Below, piece by piece: positions 21,937 through 32,730 of a stretch of DNA of 64,000 nucleotides. A program made the position numbers and the translations under genes. Location of the stretch: contig MU004193.1 of assembly GCA_010093605.1 (NCBI GenBank), forward strand, positions 1,123,520 through 1,187,519, given 5' to 3'. The notes beneath the pieces are model-generated. The model was not told the DNA's origin, searched no databases, and saw only the letters and a program-made list of their open reading frames with translations. Every line of letters starts with the position of its first letter. Position 1 is the first letter of the stretch. Source of the DNA: Lophium mytilinum (lineage: Eukaryota; Ascomycota; Dothideomycetes; Mytilinidiales; Mytilinidiaceae).

Positions 21937-24024
21937 TGTGAGAAAAGCGGGGAGAGGAGAGAGGAGAGAAGGGAGGGGGAGTTGTCTTGAAGTGTGAAGC
22001 GCTTTGAGCGAGCGGTCAGGCTTAGGCTTTATTCTTATGAGTATGGGATGAGATGAGGTTACTTTGGCGAGCGTGCGTTGCGTGTGTGGCGTGCTTCTTT
22101 CTGAGGTTTTGGCTTTTTGCGTGCATTGGGGCTGTTTTGATATGACATGGATGGCGTTTTTGGGGATGGGATACTTGGATTAGTGACTGAGAAAGGTGGT
22201 TGGCTGATGATGAGGATTTCGGGATGGGGATTGGCAATGGGCATGAGGGAAGCTGTATATTAGATAGCGGAACAGATGTGAGTCTTGCCTTTAACTGTCT
22301 CCGTGTGGCTGTGCTGCTTCGAGTGATTTGAGCGGTACTTCGCGAGGGAAGAAGGGGGTGGGCACGTGGTGAGTCAATATCCACGTGATGGATGCGTTGG
22401 CGCTAACAGAGACTAGGATTTCTTTCTATAAAAGTCGGTGATTTGGTAGAGTTTCTGGAAAGCAGAGGTTGGGAATTGGCAGGATCAACAGAGGATGTTC
22501 TCAGTCTCCATGGAGTGAAGTGGGAGTAAAACACACGACGTGTCGCCGTCATGGCTCTGCGGTATTTGGGTGGTGTTGCAAAAAGAAAAGCTGGTCATAT
22601 CCATGGCTGGGTGGAGGGGGAATTATGTGCAAAAAATGGGAGACACGTTCTTCGATGGAATCAGTGGAGAGTGGTGTGCAACATATATCCTTGACGAGAG
22701 TGATGGGGAGGGCATGACGGGAGGTAGTGATGGTGAGCAACATGGTAGAGAGACGTTGGAAAGGAATAGTAGGCTTACTGATGGTGGTGAGTCTATCGAC
22801 TTGCGGATCGAGAGCAGTGCTGAATCCTGAGGGGGTATCTAGTCGGAGTACGCGAAGGAGATCGTCAACATCTTTTGATTGTAAGTATGCTCAAGATCCT
22901 CCGCCATCAAGCGACTTCATCACTGATTTTCAGCACGCTCCCAATTTCATCAATCCATCATCACCCAACAAGCCAGCTTTTGCTCCATCGCATCTGTACA
23001 GTTGATGTCTTATTAGGCCCGCGCCAAACCGTCTACATTGAAGAGGGGTTATGGGACTTCTTGGGCGTGTCTTTATAGTAGAAGAAATCCGGGAGACTCT
23101 GAGCCGATCCGAGGTCAGGTGGTCTATTGGTCTTACTGCGGTAAGAGCGTTTCAAGGCAAGGAAAGCTCTAGTAAACAGCCACCAATTGAAACCCCAAAG
23201 TGCGTCCTTTCTTCACCTTTTCGCATTCTCAATCCCAAAGGGAAGTCCTCAGGCTGGATGTTCTTTGTTCCTTCCAGCTCGTCCTCACGAAGTCACGTAT
23301 CTTACTTTTGAACCGCACTAGGCACGTTGATTGAAATCTAGGCCCGCTGGCGTGCTCGTCCGCTCGGACATGTCTCAGATGGACCGTCTCATCGAACTCG
23401 TATATGCGGAACGCGATGGTCCGGTGGTACTCAGTCCGAGTTCCTCTAAGACCAATATATTTCGACGAATTTCTATCAACATCTTCTCAAAGGTGTTAGG
23501 TTATAACAATCACCTACCGCAATCAATGCTAGTAGCCAACTAGGGGGGCTTATGTATGTACATAATGTCGCGTCCCATCAATGTTTAGATGCTACGGCCT
23601 GCAATCTAAACAAAGGTACGCAAATAGCACCAGGGCTCTGCGTGCCTCTAATGCTATGGGCCAAAATCCTCCGATACCTTGATCAGACCTTCCACTAGAT
23701 TCAGTTGCATTGGTGCACAAGCTGCGAACTCGCTAAGCCACCTCACAGCACATTGTCTATCAGTACTCAGAAGGATAACTCGCAATCGCATACTCTTTTT
23801 AGATCCGAGTGGATACTCAACGTCCGTTGCATTGTTCATCTACAACACCACGTATACTCATGTGCCTACAATAACAATGCAGGAACATATATACGTTTCA
23901 ATACGCCGCTTCTTTTCACCGTTTTCTTCAAAGACATAACACTCCGAAATTCAAACTTGTCTCGGATCACATTTCAGCAAAACTGCCAACCCATTCCCGC
24001 CAAAGAGTATCGCGATCTGTAGGT
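21937..24024. other. 2.1-kb intergenic region at the left edge of the island
   Basis: Short open frames only, none with domain signal or matched splice sites. A TATATA at about 23888-23893 lies some 130 bp upstream of the next gene and may be its TATA box. Confidence 0.5.
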
Positions 24025-24723
24025 ATGTCTTCCCAGGATGCACCCTCCAGCGAGAATGGGCCTTCTATTTCGTTGTCAGCGCCGGACCAAACACTCGCGG
24101 ATATACGTCAGTGGCGTGCTTCGCAGCGGCGGTCCTTCTTTGATCACATTGAGGAGGTCCAAGACAGACTACGGTTATCCGAAGACATTTACCGCGTTGA
24201 AGGTGTCCATTACCACCTAACTACCCCGGGCATTCGTGGGTTCGCCCCGATAGACGTTATCGCCAAGGCTGAACTAGCTGAAGCATTCGAATCAGCCATC
24301 TCGGTAGATGAGATACCACTCTTCGAGCCCTTCAGGCGTGCCCAAGACCTTCTCAGGCAAGCTCGAGCTGCATCGAATGTCAATATGGCCTTGGATCTTC
24401 CTGAGAAAGCGATGGATCTAGTGTTCGAAGCCCACGCTCAGGCAATTGAACTTTCCAAACGCATTTCCTGCTTGTCTGAATGGGTAGACGTGCTGAGAGA
24501 GACAGACATGGAATGGGCGGCCAACAACGCCGAGCATGCAATAGCTGTCGAGCAACGCAGAGGTGATTCCTTAGGCCTCCGCGAGGAAGACGTGGTCCAG
24601 AAGTGGGTGCGCTCTCTCCCAGAGACTTCAAAGCAACTCAAACTCGGACGTCCGATGAGCGATATCGTTGGGGACCAGTTTTCAATCGGGGAGGGGTTCG
24701 ATACTGATAGTGAAGAAGAGTGA
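24025..24723 (+). CDS. island triplet protein E1, unknown function, 232 aa
   Basis: Single-exon frame of unknown function and first member of a tandem paralogous triplet with 25362-26438 and 27277-28398. The shared blocks, in order, are a helical segment ending in VHYHLTTPG (about residue 62), then PLFEPFRRAQDLLRQAR, a long amphipathic helical region, and a C-terminal WVRSLPETSKQLKLGRPM (about residue 193). The C terminus is short and acidic (DTDSEEE), unlike the longer acidic tails of the two paralogues. No signal peptide or membrane segment, so it is probably cytosolic or nuclear. It is the most divergent and shortest of the three, lacking the long Ser/Pro-rich N-terminal part. I recognise no described family. 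Confidence 0.7.
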   Translation: MSSQDAPSSENGPSISLSAPDQTLADIRQWRASQRRSFFDHIEEVQDRLRLSEDIYRVEGVHYHLTTPGIRGFAPIDVIAKAELAEAFESAISVDEIPLFEPFRRAQDLLRQARAASNVNMALDLPEKAMDLVFEAHAQAIELSKRISCLSEWVDVLRETDMEWAANNAEHAIAVEQRRGDSLGLREEDVVQKWVRSLPETSKQLKLGRPMSDIVGDQFSIGEGFDTDSEEE

Positions 24724-25361
24724 GAATCTTCTGTCCTTGATGATATCGCTCTATCATAGCTGATAACGCCCTTTGAAGCACTGCGGCCACTCTAGCCAAA
24801 CCGAAAACTGCCAGCAGCCATGCTTCCGAATGAGTGGCTCAATCCATCGGAAAAATCGCGTGGGGAATTTCCCAGGATTCGTTCCCTTCTGTACACCACT
24901 TACAAATAGTATCAAAATGCTTGATGTATTAACAAATGAGACGAATTCTTCCCCACACCATGTCTTGTAAGTGCGCCGTTAAAATCCATTCCGTTGTACT
25001 GTAATTGAACCATAGCGTGTAGCCGATTTTCCAAAGCTCGAAGTCGCCGGGGCGATTCCGACTCCCTCTCTCCGTGAATGTGGGAGACTCCTCGAGCTCC
25101 GAATTCATGGGCTAGGCCGATTTCGCATTATGCATTCACATGAAAACCCTCTAGATCCACAATGGCATAAACGAATCCTGGCAGTGAATCTCCAACATCA
25201 TTCACTTTTAATGTTGTAGATATATATTCGTCTAACTACGCACTCCCCTTATTCTCATCATCTTCTGGTTGAAACGCTACCAGCGCCCCCATACCACCCT
25301 TTTCAACCACTTTTTAACAGAACATCTTGCACCTGGAAGCAACCCAGCCACACCAATCAGC
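24724..25361. other. spacer between E1 and E2
   Basis: No gene. A TATATAT motif at 25221-25227 lies about 140 bp before the E2 start and is the likely TATA box. Confidence 0.5.
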
Positions 25362-26438
25362 ATGCCAACCCGTGCTACTCAGCTATCTGGGACTGGCTCG
25401 CCATCCACACCTGAGCTTCAAATCTCTCCGAGCCGTTCTCCCATCCCTACTACCCCAGTTCGCGGTCCAAACCCACGGGACAGGCAGACTTCTGAAGGTT
25501 CAGAAGATCCCCGGGACCTGGGATCTCCAATTCCCACCCATAATTCTGAAGCGGCTGCGGCCGCGACTGATTTGAATGCAGAGGACCAGACCACTACTTG
25601 TATCGAAGTCGTCGAAGCCCCTGGCAACACGATCGCAGAGGCCCTAGCTGACTTAAGAATTCTTGCTTTAGAGCAGCCACCCGTGACAGCTGAGGAAATC
25701 GAGATTCGACGGCTTGCTCGACGGCAACGAGATTGCAACACGTCATTGGGCAATCTGGGCATGCACCTAACGTCGATGGAAGACTTGTACCAAGACATCG
25801 GCGTCCGATACCATCTGACAACCGACATTGCTCGAAATGCAGCCCTCACTCGAGAAGCTCGTGATGTCCTTCGAAATGCCTTCTCCGGTGAGCCGCGGGC
25901 TTTGATGCCCCTCTGGGACAACCATCGTCGAGCTGTAGCGCACCATAACATCTTGCGCCATGCTCTCAAAGAGCAGATTGAAGACGAGGTGGTTTACTTC
26001 GCGCGGGTTTCTAGGCTCATGGAGCGAGCCGTGGAAGAGGGTGATACCTTCTATGGTCACTTGCAAGAGATGAAAGGGCTGGTGCACTACATTGAAGACA
26101 TTGAAGTTGAATTTGCAACTTCTGGTGGTCACCACCGCTTGCATCGCGCCATTGCTGACGCTAGGCGCAGTGAGGGCTATCTCGTAGATCTTCGAGTCCA
26201 TGCGTGGGTACGGGCGCTGCCAGAGACCCCGAGACAGTTGGCTCTAAGGCTCCCTCTAACGGAAATCATTCAGAATGTCTTTTGCCCTGACGAGAGGGAA
26301 CTCGTGTCAGGATCAGAGACATCTGACGATGTTTCTGGAGATGATTCTGAAGATGGCTCTGAAGACCGCTCTGAAAATGGTTCTGAGCATCAATCCGATA
26401 GTGAACCTGGTGAGAGCCGAATTTTTGAGTCTTCTTAG
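25362..26438 (+). CDS. island triplet protein E2, acidic-tail protein, 358 aa
   Basis: Single exon. The frame is open further upstream without an ATG, so the first ATG (25362, MPTRATQLSG) is used. Order of parts: a Ser/Pro-rich disordered N terminus (1-90), then a helical region opening with the family block IGVRYHLTTDIARN (about residue 145), LTREARDVLRNAFSGEPRA, two further long helices, and the second block WVRALPETPRQLALRLPL (about 281). It ends in a strongly acidic Ser/Asp/Glu tail (about 310-358) with repeated GSEDRSE-like units. Function unknown. The tail suggests electrostatic binding to basic partners such as chromatin or RNA-binding proteins, but that is inference. Paralogue of E1 and E3. 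Confidence 0.72.
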   Translation: MPTRATQLSGTGSPSTPELQISPSRSPIPTTPVRGPNPRDRQTSEGSEDPRDLGSPIPTHNSEAAAAATDLNAEDQTTTCIEVVEAPGNTIAEALADLRILALEQPPVTAEEIEIRRLARRQRDCNTSLGNLGMHLTSMEDLYQDIGVRYHLTTDIARNAALTREARDVLRNAFSGEPRALMPLWDNHRRAVAHHNILRHALKEQIEDEVVYFARVSRLMERAVEEGDTFYGHLQEMKGLVHYIEDIEVEFATSGGHHRLHRAIADARRSEGYLVDLRVHAWVRALPETPRQLALRLPLTEIIQNVFCPDERELVSGSETSDDVSGDDSEDGSEDRSENGSEHQSDSEPGESRIFESS

Positions 26439-26561
26439 AGCGGTCGCCCAGTCGTAAATCAAGAGCAAGTGGAGCGGCCATATGAAGCGAAAAGAATCAT
26501 CCCAAGATCTGATGGAAAGGTCTAATGTAGCGTTTGAAATATTTCACATACTACGATGATA
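26439..26561. other. spacer after E2
   Basis: Short 3' flank of E2. No feature seen. Confidence 0.4.
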
Positions 26562-26564
26562 GTC

Positions 26565-26635
26565 AGCGTGGTTAGTAAATCGTCCAATCCTCCATCTGAT
26601 TGATGACCAGTGTGTTAAAACTCCCCTTTGCAGTC
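26565..26635 (+). repeat. 71-bp sequence duplicated on both sides of the gap, left copy
   Basis: This 71-bp stretch is identical to 26671-26741, and the two flank the run of N exactly. It is most simply explained as an unmerged overlap of two contig ends rather than a biological repeat. Confidence 0.85.
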
Positions 26636-26670
26636 NNNNNNNNNNNNNNNNNNNNNNNNNNNNNNNNNNN
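26636..26670. other. assembly gap, 35 N
   Basis: Run of 35 N. Its flanks are the same 71-bp sequence, so the real distance may be negative (overlap) or the locus may contain an unresolved tandem repeat. Confidence 0.95.
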
Positions 26671-26741
26671 AGCGTGGTTAGTAAATCGTCCAATCCTCCA
26701 TCTGATTGATGACCAGTGTGTTAAAACTCCCCTTTGCAGTC
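26671..26741 (+). repeat. 71-bp sequence duplicated on both sides of the gap, right copy
   Basis: Identical to 26565-26635. Confidence 0.85.
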
Positions 26742-26971
26742 AAATCAATCAATCCAAACCGTTGTCAATCCTCGATCCGCCTCTTTCACTCTTGTTTTAC
26801 CTAAATCGGAATACTTCATACTTTTTATGATCTTAGCTAGCAATCTTTCAATCTGTCTAACCAATCCGCACTATTATCCTGCCAATCCCATCTAATCTCT
26901 ATCTTGGTCCGGTCAGTCAAATCCAATTTGATGGCTAGCAATCAATCGGACGGTTTATCAACCACGCTGAC

Positions 26972-27276
26972 GTTGAGAGTAGACTTAAGATTTTCTTAAT
27001 GGCATTGCCATATTCACATTGTGCATTCATATGCCATTGCAACATTCACTTTCGTACCCAATGCACTCCCTATAACACTGTAAATGATGGATTGAGCATT
27101 GTGTTCTTACGGTGGTTCACTCCCAGGCTTATATATTTCCATCTTCACGTCGCTCATTTCCTTTCTTCACCACTTTCAACCCAAACCGGCTTCCACCCAA
27201 CCTAGTATCAGTCAATCATAACATCCTCCAAAACACCATTGACCACACCAACACTAGCTCAACTCGACAAGCCGGC
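26972..27276. promoter_or_regulatory. upstream region of E3
   Basis: About 300 bp with a TATATAT at 27130-27136, roughly 140 bp before the E3 ATG, followed by a pyrimidine-rich leader. The TATA-to-ATG distance matches that of E2, as expected for duplicated promoters. Confidence 0.4.
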
Positions 27277-28398
27277 ATGCCGCTCCCCATCAACCCTCCA
27301 GGTACCCCATGGACCCGAATGCTTCCAGAGCCAGTCCCAATCCGTAACGCGCCACGTCGGCAACAAGCTGGCCGCCTGACTGGGCTGTTCAGGGACCGGG
27401 AGCAGATCTTTCAAGGACTTTTGAGCCACACTCGCCGCGAATTTACCACAAACCAGACTCCCCGAGAATTAGGTGGCGACGAGGGCTTCCGTCCGGATAA
27501 AGAGAATAAGGGGTTTCGCCCACCAGCTTGGCTCGTCCCTGAAGACTCGGAGCGCCCTTGGGAGATGGGGCCATTGGTCCTGACCTTGCTGCGTGAAGAT
27601 GGGGTGACTCCGGCCACGGTTGATATTGATGCAGGAGAGTCAACCACACACGGCCCCGAAGTCGAATCCTCGGCTGAGTGTGATCTCGAGTACTCGAACT
27701 CGATTAGCCATGCAGAAGTTGAGGTAACAGAGCTGGAGGAGGCATACATCGAGCTCGGCGTCATGTACCACCAGACCACCGATGCAGCTCGAAACACCTC
27801 GCTTAGTCGAGAGCAGCGCCGCACCTTGTCGACCGCCTTCAGCGGCCAGCCGCGGTCGGCGCACCCCCTCTTTGAACCCCTCCGCCGTGCCCAGAGCCTC
27901 TACAACGAGGCGCACCATGCCCATCATGAGGCTGACATGAGCGAAGAACACCGTGCTCGACTCGGTGACCTCCTGACGCGAGGTTCCCAGGAGGTGCAGG
28001 TGTTCAGGGAAGAAATCATAGCTCTCCACCAGCTCGTGACGTCCATTCGGGATGCCGACGCTGCCCTAGCATTTGGAGGGCGCGACCCGCTACTCCACCG
28101 CCGTGCCATGATGGCTCGACACCGTCCGGATGAGTATCTCGCGGATCCGCGGATCCGTGCGTGGGTTATGGCGCTCCCGGAGACGGCGAGGCAGCTGGAA
28201 CTGGGTGTTCCTCTTGCGCACGTGATCATCAGGGTGTTCGAACCTGGCGATGGACCGGCGGTTGATGATGTTCATGTTTGGCGTGGTCAGGATTCCCCTC
28301 CGATCCCTCGGAGCCATGAGTCTACTTCCGAGGATTCAGAATCTGATACTCATGAGAGCATGGAGTCTGATTCAGATGACAGCATGGACTCCTTGTAG
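27277..28398 (+). CDS. island triplet protein E3, acidic-tail protein, 373 aa
   Basis: Single exon from the first in-frame ATG (27277, MPLPINPPGTPWTRM). The first 125 residues are disordered and Pro/Arg-rich. The helical family region follows, with ELGVMYHQTTDAARNTSL (about 160), LSTAFSGQPRSAHPLFEPLR and its own RRAQ, and then a long helix. The second block is WVMALPETARQLELGVPL (about 295), and a Ser/Asp/Glu tail ends the protein (about 330-373). It is closest to E2, sharing the TTD-ARN, AFSG-PR and acidic-tail features that E1 has only in part. GC content is slightly higher than in its neighbours. Function unknown. The regular spacing and orientation of E1-E3 indicate tandem duplication. 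Confidence 0.72.
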   Translation: MPLPINPPGTPWTRMLPEPVPIRNAPRRQQAGRLTGLFRDREQIFQGLLSHTRREFTTNQTPRELGGDEGFRPDKENKGFRPPAWLVPEDSERPWEMGPLVLTLLREDGVTPATVDIDAGESTTHGPEVESSAECDLEYSNSISHAEVEVTELEEAYIELGVMYHQTTDAARNTSLSREQRRTLSTAFSGQPRSAHPLFEPLRRAQSLYNEAHHAHHEADMSEEHRARLGDLLTRGSQEVQVFREEIIALHQLVTSIRDADAALAFGGRDPLLHRRAMMARHRPDEYLADPRIRAWVMALPETARQLELGVPLAHVIIRVFEPGDGPAVDDVHVWRGQDSPPIPRSHESTSEDSESDTHESMESDSDDSMDSL

Positions 28399-30069
28399 AT
28401 CAGCTTTGCAACCAGGACAAACAACTGCGTAGGTTGCGCCACACGAGTTGATAGGAAGATCTCATAGATAGATCAGACGCAGCGTTTCAGACATTCTAGA
28501 CGTTGTCTAAGTATTGGTAGAGACAAATACGCCGCGTTAGATAGCCATACGTGGCTAGATCTGCCGCGATGGCTAGCTTGTCATTCTCTTTCTAAAAGAT
28601 AACAATATAAAGGCCCCAAATGGGGTTATGAAAAGTACATTTTGACTTGAACATGATTGCACGTGACTGTATAAAAGATTGATCTCATAAACACTGATAA
28701 CAAGAAGAAAGATGGAGACTCATCCTATCACGAAGGATTCGCTTCTGAGGGATCGAGATTTAGTAGTTGGCAACCTTTCCATCACATCATTGGTTGCAAG
28801 CAGAACTAGATTGGTCCTGCCTAGCAGCAAGAAAAGCAAAAGCAGCTGCATCCAACCGGCGCAGGTGAATCTTGATTGTTCGCCCATCCCTCTCTAATGC
28901 GGCCGCCTGAAGCCCATGATCCACGATCCTGGGACCGTACGCATATCCAGCGAGAGAAGACGGGCTGCAGCGTTATCACGCTGCATGGATGACTCAAGCG
29001 CATCATGCTCATGCTCCACCTAGGAAGTATGTTGTGCAACTCTCCACTGGGATGTCGCGATGATAACCCACTACGAGTGACGGTGATAGCTGACTCATCT
29101 CCGGAAAGCGGGTAAGATCGGTGCCGGAATACAAGTTCCGGCGCGCTTTGAGGACTGGACGGCAATGGAGCCGGTAGGTATTGGGGAGTAGAGAGGGCTG
29201 AGAGGGTGGGAATGCGGCTCAAGTGCAGATGGTTCGACCTCGAGAGCACCTGACCATCACCGAGATGGACTAATATGCATGCACTAAGGCATCCCTGTAT
29301 AGCTGCATGCGTGTCGCTGTTTTAAGACCGGGAGAGAGATCGGGGGGCTTGGCGGATAAAGCAAAAAGGAGGGTTTTGGAGGGGCCAAATGATTCGTCGA
29401 TGGAGTTGGTAGATGTAGTTTGGAGGAGTTGGTAATTTTCGGCGACGTCCGGATTCCCGTCATCGAGGGCCTGTAAATATGGGGCGGATGTAGCATGCGG
29501 TACCGTCGAAGCAATGGGTGGTGTCTCGCCGGATAGCTACCTCGTTCCGCAGTATCCTTCGCAGTTCTGCGGATGGTTGGCAGGAGAAGTAAAATACTGC
29601 GATATAAAATTGCTGACACCGCTCTGAATTTTGCTCGAAGTTGACTTATTAGGCCAGCCTCGGCTGAAGTACTCAGGCTGGACCTCCTACTTGGTGCCCA
29701 ATCTTTGTTAGCACCTAAAATCCACCTGTGGTATCGCAAAGGTGTAAGAAAGCTTCTGCTTTGGTACTGTAGTCGTCTTGTTCGATCGCGACAAAACAGG
29801 TCTATGTCACTTAGGGAGATGTGAGACTGACAACGAGACGCCCAACGTAGCCGCAGCTCTGAATTATATAGCCCTTCGATAGTTGTGCTAGATGCCGAAT
29901 GTACAATAGAACGTAACCATATGATGTGAAAGATAACCGGGTATTCGCAATGAAAACATCAAGACACCATAATACACGTAATTGGAAGGGGTGCGCCGCC
30001 GTGACAAGGTGAAATAGGGTCAAAAGTGTAAAGTGACAAAACTTAACCGTACTCGCGAGGTGAAATGCT
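28399..30069. other. 1.7-kb tail-to-tail intergenic region
   Basis: Lies between the E3 and unit-A coiled-coil stop codons. Minus-strand frames at 28821-29249 and 29284-29739 are open but lack domain signal. A small perfect palindromic stem (TAGCCA/TGGCTA) near 28540 is probably fortuitous. Nothing else seen. Confidence 0.45.
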
Positions 30070-32163
30070 TTACGTTTTTTGCCGTACCGCCATCTTGGTG
30101 GTTCCAAAATCCATAACCTTGGATGACTGTCCTGGTTGGGACTTATGGCGAGAACGACCTCGTTTTTGCCTCTTGCGTCCGTCTGGAGCAGGTGCAATGG
30201 GGGCAGGCCTATCAGGCTGCACCGCGGGGGGCTGCTGCTCGACAGAGTCTTCTTCTATTGAGTCCGGCCCATATCTGACGTTAGCGAGATCTTTGGTGGC
30301 CAGATCGGTCCTCCACACGTCAAGCGCCATCTGCGCCCAAGCGGGGATACGCTCTCCTTGTGACGCTTCACCAACACTCCGCTCCAGCTCATACATCTCC
30401 CACGGAGAGATTCTGAGCTTATGAAGAATCCACATGTTGATGCGTTCACGAGTGCTTGTGAAATCGCGTAGATAGTCGCTCAGGGTAGACTGACTGCTAT
30501 GACCCTCATCCAGGAGGAGCAAGTCTCGCCCATCTCCCCAGACATTCCCATCATCATAGAAAGCTGGCTCTCCTTCGTGGATGGTTGTAAGGTCTCCAAT
30601 GCCTCGCAGACTGTCGGGCTGCGCCAAACGCCAGATATCTGGCGTTTGAAGATCAGGCGCAGTATATTCTAGAGGAATGCGGTCGTCCCCGGCCATGCCT
30701 TTCGGGACGTCTTCCGCCGTAAGAACGGTGCTTCGTCGCTCAGTACTTCGATGCTGAAGCTGCGGTAAGGCCGACGATTCTTGTTTACTATGAGACAGCG
30801 AACTCTCATACTCGGGTTCTTGGATCCCAGGCTTGAACCGAGGCATTTCGCCGACTTTGACGTTATCGCCAAGATAGGCGCCGTTGAGCATGGCGGCGTT
30901 TCTTGGTTCGCCCACAACCTCACCCACATGCGACTCTGATTCGAAGGATATGTCGGACATGTGCGTTGCCACCGTCGTATTACCAGTCTGCAACTTGAAG
31001 AAGTGGTTGAATTTGCGTTGCAACTCTTCGTATTGCTCCTTCAATTCCCATTCAGCTGCACCCAATTCGTTTTCAATCTGTTCGTAATCATCCTCAGCCG
31101 GACCAACAAGGTCACGGGATGATTGGGCTTTCTCGAATAGCTCTTCTAGTTTGGTGTCTGTGGAGGTAGTCCCACTAATCCATGATATGCGTAAAGCATC
31201 CATAAAGATTCTATCCTTATCAGACACGTTCTGCCGATGTATTCGCAATTCAGTTCGTTTCTCCTGAACTTGGACCCGAAGCCTGGTTATATGCTCTTGC
31301 TTTTGCACAAATTTTGATAGATCGTCCATGAACCGATCATATACTCTCTGGGCTGAAGGATTTACACGCGGTAATTCGGCATTGTCACTAGAGATGACCA
31401 TGTAGGTCATATCTAGAGGCTTGGGTGGACCTGGTGGGGGCGGTGGGGGGGGAGGAGGAGGAGGAGGCGGAGCTTCAGTCATGGTGACAGATTTGACAGA
31501 TCCTTCTGTCTTGGTTGGTGTGTTAGGCGGTGGAAAGTCTTCTGGAGGTGGAGGTGGAGGTGGGGCTGGATGAGGAAGTACAAGCGTATCCTGGGATGGA
31601 TCCATGTCTATATCAATGGGTGGAATGCCGTCGCCGCTCAACGGTTGCTCCCTCTCGTCATTCTGGAATTCATCAGGGGCGGCTGGCGGCTGGATCGCTG
31701 CTGGTGGAGGGTGTATGAGATGGAGGAGGGGGAGGGGTGGAGGAAATATTGGTGGTGGTAAAGCGTCATGAGGTGGAGACGTTAAGGTTGATTCTTCCTT
31801 CACTGGCTGTTGTTTCGGCGTTGCAGGACGTGAGTCTTCGCTGAAGTATTCTTCAGCAAAATGAACCTTGGCCCGTGCTGGCTTTGGCTTTGGCCCCGTC
31901 GCAAAATCACGACCCCGCGGTATAGTTTCGTCTTCCCCAATCGTGTTTGAGTCTGAAGTAATTTCTGAAGGTGGGAATGAAGCTTGGAGGGGCGCCTCAG
32001 AAGAGCTCTTTCGGGAACAGTCCTCGGACGACGGCGTGCTAGGCGCGCACGATTCGACAGACACGGAAGGGCTAGCCTCCATCTAACGAGCACGGGAGTC
32101 AGAAGTGGCCAGAATACCATTGCGATTACTTACGTCTTCCAGAGGCATGGTGGACGTCGACAT
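30070..32163 (-). CDS. unit A coiled-coil protein with polyproline tracts, 680 aa
   Basis: Small exon 1 (32163-32134, MSTSTMPLED) joins in phase 0 to exon 2 (32082-30070) across a 51-bp intron with GTAAGT. The ATG opening exon 2 is an alternative start. Residues 1-245 are disordered, with polyproline runs at about 180-195 and 214-232 (APPPPPPPPPPPP in the second). A long helical, coiled-coil region spans about 252-375, containing VYDRFMDDLSKFVQKQ and the family segment AQSSRDLVGPAEDDYEQIEN. The family motif near residue 545 reads DFTSTRERINMWILHKL. The C terminus is basic (GRKRQKRGRSRHKS), a likely nuclear signal. Paralogous to the coiled-coil proteins of units B, C and D. Divergent from the unit A DUF6590 gene, 567 bp away. 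Function unknown. Confidence 0.7.
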
Positions 32164-32730
32164 CTGAGGCTGCTGCAAGTCCATTCACATCCCATGTTCG
32201 AGCCGCACAGCCAGACGTGGAGCGAACGGAACGGGCGCAAAAAAGGGGCAAAGAGCCAGCGGTTCAGCCAGCAAGAGCGCGGAATGAGAGAGATACGGCA
32301 TGAGCCAGAAAGCGACACGCTGTGGGCAGACCGCAACGGCAGACGGCGAGCCTTACATCGTGGTTGTGAGCGGTACGCCCCATTTAACGCGCCAGAGAGC
32401 TTTTGCGCGCTGTCCGGGATATTTTAGCGGCGGGAGCTTGATACAACGGATTGGGGCCAAAACAGGGGGCCAGCATGGCGGGCTCGGCTACGGCGACAAA
32501 TGACCAAGCGTCGATAACTGTAACGAAACCACATGCACGCTGTGCTGTCAGGACGCTTACCCTACTTATTACCGTGAGTGCCCCTCACTCAGACCAGCTG
32601 CTATGAGGCTCTTTGCTCGCCAGCGGTATTTGATTGCCCTCGTTCCAGCCCGAAAGGTTGCCGGCTGCTCCCCTAGGACATCCCCGCTGCTGGATGATCC
32701 ACCCCTCGTTTGGCCAACCATCATGTAAAT
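32164..32730. promoter_or_regulatory. shared upstream region of unit A
   Basis: 567 bp between the divergent starts of the unit A coiled-coil and DUF6590 genes. No gene and no clear TATA box. Must contain both promoters. Confidence 0.5.

Larger units (their letters stand above)
26562..26971. mobile_element. small inverted-repeat element (MITE-like), containing the assembly gap
   Basis: Imperfect terminal inverted repeats lie at 26562-26588 and, in reverse complement, at 26945-26971. Both begin GTCAGCGTGGTT and continue with TAAA, CGTCC and AT in register, about 23 of 27 positions matching. The interior is AT-rich with many CAATC/GATTG words, has no coding potential, and includes the 35-N gap. 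CAGCG near the ends and subterminal short repeats are reminiscent of non-autonomous hAT elements. I see no convincing 8-bp target-site duplication, so the superfamily is uncertain. True length is uncertain because of the gap (about 300-410 bp). Confidence 0.45.

Noticed and set aside
28525-28575. Short perfect inverted stem in the spacer after E3
   Set aside because: Six-base arms with a tiny loop are expected by chance. No terminator role in a fungal nuclear gene.
29284-29739. 151-codon minus-strand frame in the E3/unit A spacer
   Set aside because: No domain, no paralogue in the island and no promoter or splice support.
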